Assembly (NCBI GenBank): GCA_964569295.1
Contig: CAZMVU010000236.1
Location: forward strand, 1-7,046
Length of the DNA: 7,046 nt
Direction of reading: 5' to 3'
Source of the DNA: CAZMVU01 sp964569295
GTDB lineage: Bacteria > Hydrogenedentota > Hydrogenedentia > Hydrogenedentales > JAGMZX01
Shown in pieces: positions 6,560 through 7,046 of the stretch (its first letter is position 1; each line of letters begins with the position of its first letter). A program made the position numbers and the translations under genes. The notes under the pieces were generated by a model. That model ran no database searches and was not told the origin of the DNA. It saw only the letters and a program-made list of their open reading frames with translations.

Positions 6560-6588
6560 AGCCTATAACGAATCCATCATTATGTCAA
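6560..6588 (-). promoter_or_regulatory. Predicted promoter of the cold-shock gene (TTGACA-N17-TAGGCT)
   Basis: On the minus strand, TTGACA (6588-6583) is followed after 17 nt by TAGGCT (6565-6560), exactly as upstream of the M28 peptidase. A perfect TATAAT also occurs at 6560-6555, overlapping by one base, but it is 22 nt from the -35 box, too far for a standard promoter. Either hexamer could be the real -10. The surrounding DNA is noticeably more AT-rich than the coding regions. Confidence 0.65.
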
Positions 6589-6727
6589 TACCATGAAAGA
6601 CCGCACTCGAATAGCGGGCACATGCCACCACAATCCCAATAGCACCGGCCGGTTCGCTGAATGCGGTAATACGGTGGTTTTTCATGACGATGCGTACGGT
6701 GCCTCTCGTTTTCATGCGCCGCTCTCT

Positions 6728-6749
6728 CGCGCCCCAGGTTAGGGGCGCG
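6728..6749. repeat. Perfect 8-bp stem-loop
   Basis: CGCGCCCC and GGGGCGCG are separated by AGGTTA. It lies 10 nt from a second stem, GCGCT-GAA-AGCGC (6760-6772), so the two could stack as adjacent hairpins in a transcript from either strand. Confidence 0.6.
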
Positions 6750-6926
6750 CCTTGTTCAAGCGCTGAAAGCGCGTAACCAAGCTCCCGGGGACCATCCCGG
6801 ATATGCCCTGTGCCGCCCTTGCTGGGCTGGGTGTTTTGGGGGCCATGATCCCACCACGTGTTCCATGCGGCTGCGGCCGAGTACCAGGGTGGGGCTTGCG
6901 ATGTTGCGGGAAAGAAACCGCCGGTT

Positions 6927-6941
6927 AGTGCCTTAGGCACT
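6927..6941. repeat. 15-nt palindrome with central T
   Basis: AGTGCCT and AGGCACT flank a single T. With so short a loop, a hairpin would open to a 5- or 6-bp stem. As DNA it is a good two-fold protein-binding site. Confidence 0.5.
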
Positions 6942-7009
6942 GACTCGTATAAAGAACAACAAGAAGTTATTCGGGCACCTTGTGTAAGCTTTAGCACGGC
7001 TGTTTCTTA

Positions 7010-7022
7010 GGGCCAACGGCCC
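7010..7022. repeat. GGGCC-AAC-GGCCC hairpin at the right edge
   Basis: A perfect 5-bp stem with a 3-nt loop. Twelve nt further, AGCCTGGGCCGCAG reaches the window end and looks like the left half of another hairpin cut by the boundary. Confidence 0.5.
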
Positions 7023-7046
7023 GTACCATACCAGCCTGGGCCGCAG

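Larger units (their letters stand above)
6589..7046. other. Gene-free region with multiple perfect stem-loops, probably a dispersed non-coding repeat
   Basis: I see no credible gene in these 458 nt. Perfect stems are CGCGCCCC/GGGGCGCG with a 6-nt loop (6728-6749), GCGCT-GAA-AGCGC (6760-6772), AGTGCCT-T-AGGCACT (6927-6941) and GGGCC-AAC-GGCCC (7010-7022). There is also a 10-nt palindrome ACCGGCCGGT (6644-6653) and a TACGGTG direct repeat (6670-6676 and 6695-6701). Regularly spaced short hairpins joined by single-stranded linkers suggest a structured RNA or a multi-copy intergenic element. From memory, hairpins of this style recur in intergenic DNA of planctomycete-like genomes; copy number cannot be tested here. 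Confidence 0.45.

Noticed and set aside
6563..6997. 144-codon open frame on the minus strand upstream of the cold-shock gene
   Set aside because: It runs through every hairpin of the region and over the csp promoter, has odd composition (Trp-, Gly- and Ser-rich, no domain), and lacks a convincing ribosome binding site.

Overview
The window is GC-rich DNA from a bacterium. It carries four convincing protein genes, all on the minus strand, and two gene-poor stretches (about 5,760-6,204 and 6,590-7,046) full of inverted repeats. No tRNA, rRNA, CRISPR array or intact insertion sequence was found. The phylum cannot be fixed from sequence alone. The GC-rich coding style, the multi-membrane M28 peptidase, the two-domain oxidoreductase and the palindromic intergenic repeats at both ends would suit an environmental lineage of the PVC or Hydrogenedentota type. 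That is a guess from general resemblance.

Read in transcription order (right to left), positions 7,046-6,590 hold no believable gene. They hold several short perfect stem-loops that look like parts of a dispersed non-coding repeat. Next comes a small cold-shock protein gene (6,429-6,205) with a good promoter candidate, a leader of about 120 nt containing a cold-box-like element and an inverted repeat, and a clear Shine-Dalgarno site. A strong GC stem-loop follows the gene. A REP-like palindrome sits in the next non-coding stretch. A second promoter of the same design then precedes a large membrane-bound M28 metallopeptidase (5,758-3,440).

After an 85-nt gap comes a two-gene unit: a fused medium-chain dehydrogenase plus Gfo/Idh/MocA oxidoreductase (3,354-1,222), overlapping by 4 nt the start of a GT4-type glycosyltransferase (1,225-92). 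This pair most likely belongs to a cell-surface polysaccharide locus continuing to the left. The left edge has two copies of a GGACAGTCCC repeat around a small hairpin.

The main non-obvious signal is that the cold-shock and peptidase genes are each preceded by the same promoter string, TTGACA - 17 nt - TAGGCT. The two spacers are unrelated in sequence. This may be the true housekeeping promoter form of this organism, with a -10 box unlike the E. coli consensus. The structured repeat region at the right edge is the second item worth pursuing. No clearly new multi-gene system is visible.
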